This document shows positions 62,501 to 64,000 of a stretch of 64,000 nucleotides of DNA, one piece after another (position 1 is the first letter of the stretch; each line of letters opens with the position of its first letter). The notes below the pieces were generated by a model that saw only the letters and a program-made list of their open reading frames with translations, was not told where the DNA came from and searched no databases. Source of the DNA: Lacinutrix venerupis (GTDB lineage Bacteria; Bacteroidota; Bacteroidia; Flavobacteriales; Flavobacteriaceae); the NCBI RefSeq assembly GCF_003663945.1, contig NZ_RCCH01000009.1, positions 1 through 64,000 on the forward strand. The letters run 5' to 3'. The translations under genes and the position numbers were made by a program.

Positions 62501-63244
62501 TTGCGATATTTTATAGAACTTTCATACAACGGAAAAGCATATCATGGTTGGCAAATTCAGCCTAACGCTATATCGGTGCAAGAAGTTTTAGAAAAAGGTC
62601 TTTCTACTTTATTAAAAGAACCTATAGCTACTATGGGAGCTGGCAGAACTGATGCGGGAGTGCATGCTACGCAACTATTCGCTCATTTTGACACTGAAAT
62701 TATTTTTGATACTCCTAAGCTTATTTATAAATTAAATTCGTTTTTACCTGAGGATATTTCAATTCAAAATATTTTTGAAGTAAAACCTGATGCACATGCA
62801 AGGTTTCATGCTTTAAGCAGACAATATTTATATAGAATTGCCTTAGAAAAAAATCCTTTTAATACAGAACAAGCTTTTTTATTAAAGCCAAAATTAAATA
62901 TCAACAAGGTTAGAGAGGCTACCAAAATATTATTGGAGTATAAAAACTTTCAATGTTTTTCTAAGAGCAATACAGATGTAAAAACTTATAATTGTAATAT
63001 AATGAAAGCCGAATGGAAGATTGTAGATAATGAGCTTCATTTTACAATTAAAGCAGATCGTTTTTTACGAAATATGGTTCGTGCTATTGTAGGAACGCTT
63101 ATTAATATTGGAATTGGTAAATTTGAAGTTGAATCGATGCACGATATTATAAAATCTAAAAACAGAAGCGAAGCTGGTTTTTCGGTTCCGGCACATGCTT
63201 TATATTTAACAGCAATTGAATATCCTGAAAACATAAAAAAATAA
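62501..63244 (+). CDS. truA: tRNA pseudouridine(38-40) synthase TruA
   Basis: A 247-residue enzyme that makes pseudouridine at positions 38-40 in tRNA anticodon stems. It starts at TTG (62501), giving RYFIELSYNGKAYHGWQIQP, the normal TruA N-terminus; no ATG fits before it. The catalytic Asp is in GAGRTDAGVHATQ, with KADRFLRNMVRAIVGTLINIG and RSEAGFSVPAHALYL at the C-terminus. An ABC exporter gene starts 2 bases after its stop. The ORF opposite at 63037 is a shadow. Confidence 0.95.
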   Translation: MRYFIELSYNGKAYHGWQIQPNAISVQEVLEKGLSTLLKEPIATMGAGRTDAGVHATQLFAHFDTEIIFDTPKLIYKLNSFLPEDISIQNIFEVKPDAHARFHALSRQYLYRIALEKNPFNTEQAFLLKPKLNINKVREATKILLEYKNFQCFSKSNTDVKTYNCNIMKAEWKIVDNELHFTIKADRFLRNMVRAIVGTLINIGIGKFEVESMHDIIKSKNRSEAGFSVPAHALYLTAIEYPENIKK

Positions 63245-63246
63245 CA

Positions 63247-64000
63247 TTGAGCAATAAAAAAGAAAACATATTTGATATTACATTATTTAAGCGTTTGTTT
63301 AAATACACAAAACCATATAGAATTGTTTTTTATGGTGTACTATTATCTGTTTTAATTATTGGAGGATTAAGTATTGCTACTCCCAAATTACTTCAAGTAG
63401 CTATAGATAACCATATAAAACTAAAAATAGAAAAAGGCTTTTTATATTACATTATTGTAATGGTTATTTTGTTGGTTTTACAAACAATATTTCAGTTCTT
63501 TTTTCAATTTTATGCTGCTTGGCTTGGCCAAAATATTGTACAAGACGTTCGTGTAATATTATTTAACCACATGCTAAAATTCAAGATGAAGTATTATGAT
63601 AATTCTTCAGTTGGAATGCTTATTACACGTGCCGTAACAGACATGGAACGTATAGCAGATATTTTTGGTCAAGGCCTGTTTATGATTATGAGAGATTTAA
63701 TGGTCATGGTTGCAATTTCTGCATTTATGCTATATACAAATCTTAAATTGAGTTTAATAGTTTTTGTAACTATGCCAATTGTTTTATATGCTACAAAGGT
63801 TTTTCAACGCTATATGAAAAAAGCGTTTGAAGAAGTTAGAACAGAGGTTTCCAACCTTAATTCTTTTGTACAAGAGCGTGTAACAGGAATGAAAATTCTA
63901 CAATTATTTACAAGAGAAGCAACAGAGTATAGAAACTTTAAAGCCATAAATGAACGCCATAAAAAAGGCTGGTTAAAAACGATTTGGTACAATTCTATTT
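63247..64000 (+). CDS. ABC exporter (MsbA-like half-transporter), N-terminal part
   Basis: An open frame from the TTG at 63247 (2 bases after the truA stop) to the end of the window, over 250 codons with no stop, so it is cut off by the window edge. It begins SNKKENIFDITLFKRLFKYTKPY and has membrane helices (IVFYGVLLSVLIIGGLSIA; LYYIIVMVILLVLQTIFQF). AWLGQNIVQDVRVILFNHMLKFKMKYYDNSSVG and the coupling-helix segment GMLITRAVTDMERIADIFGQG match ABC exporters of the MsbA/YheI type. The ATPase domain lies beyond the edge. The likely role is lipid or drug export. It has no ATG near the start and would be cotranslated with truA. Confidence 0.9.
   Translation, partial: MSNKKENIFDITLFKRLFKYTKPYRIVFYGVLLSVLIIGGLSIATPKLLQVAIDNHIKLKIEKGFLYYIIVMVILLVLQTIFQFFFQFYAAWLGQNIVQDVRVILFNHMLKFKMKYYDNSSVGMLITRAVTDMERIADIFGQGLFMIMRDLMVMVAISAFMLYTNLKLSLIVFVTMPIVLYATKVFQRYMKKAFEEVRTEVSNLNSFVQERVTGMKILQLFTREATEYRNFKAINERHKKGWLKTIWYNSI

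Overview
The window is a low-GC chromosome segment of a marine-type member of the family Flavobacteriaceae (Bacteroidota). The evidence is the Bacteroidota promoter signature (TTG, about 19 bases, then TAnnTTTG) in front of many genes, several proteins with the type IX secretion (T9SS) type B C-terminal sorting domain, and a eukaryote/archaeal-like ProRS. A glutamine synthetase III beside a second glutamine synthetase, and lineage-typical DUF families (DUF3078, DUF4197, DUF4293, DUF4920, DUF1684), agree. The genus cannot be fixed from sequence alone; an Olleya/Lacinutrix-like organism is a guess. No rRNA, insertion sequence, prophage or CRISPR array was seen.

Layout. 1-14525: the tail of one, then four complete, T9SS type B secreted adhesin-like proteins in tandem on the + strand. 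Two carry choice-of-anchor L domains and about 90-residue repeats. One is an LRR protein with nine 210-bp tandem repeats. 14543-30196: housekeeping and small-molecule genes (TIGR01777 epimerase, mnmD, DUF4920, branched-chain aminotransferase, MazG-like pyrophosphohydrolase, SRPBCC/GyrI-like protein, crcB, MFS and VOC genes, CocE-like hydrolase). This stretch also has a RES-Xre toxin-antitoxin pair, a SigZ-type sigma factor behind a 33-residue cysteine-rich peptide gene, and an Lrp regulator. 30355-41551: IcmF-type acyl-CoA mutase, purU, DUF4197 lipoprotein, a candidate small RNA, a BtuF-like binding protein, pyrF, prfA, DUF3078 and purM.

41702-50022: a complete curli (type VIII secretion, functional amyloid) locus on the - strand. 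In transcription order it has two near-duplicate curlin subunits, a CsgB-like minor subunit, CsgE, CsgF, CsgG fused to a predicted beta-barrel, and a beta-propeller lipoprotein. 50239-53643: divergent GSIII and second glutamine synthetase genes with two similar palindromes between them. 53716-64000: FadL-type porin and an Arg/Ser/Thr-rich lipoprotein, proS, tRNA-Glu(TTC)-rpsT, rho with a disordered N-terminal insert, DUF4293, a frameshifted lipoprotein gene, a YfcE-like phosphodiesterase, truA, and the start of an ABC exporter.

How it fits together. Two cell-surface investments dominate: a T9SS adhesin array and a curli amyloid operon, both pointing to attachment, gliding or biofilm life. The rest is core metabolism and translation. 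The features I rate most worth follow-up are the CsgG barrel fusion with its downstream propeller lipoprotein, the cysteine-tailed curlin duplicates, the TACGTA array near csgA, the sigZ/cysteine-rich peptide pair, the candidate small RNA near 35.6 kb and the paired palindromes between the two glutamine synthetases.
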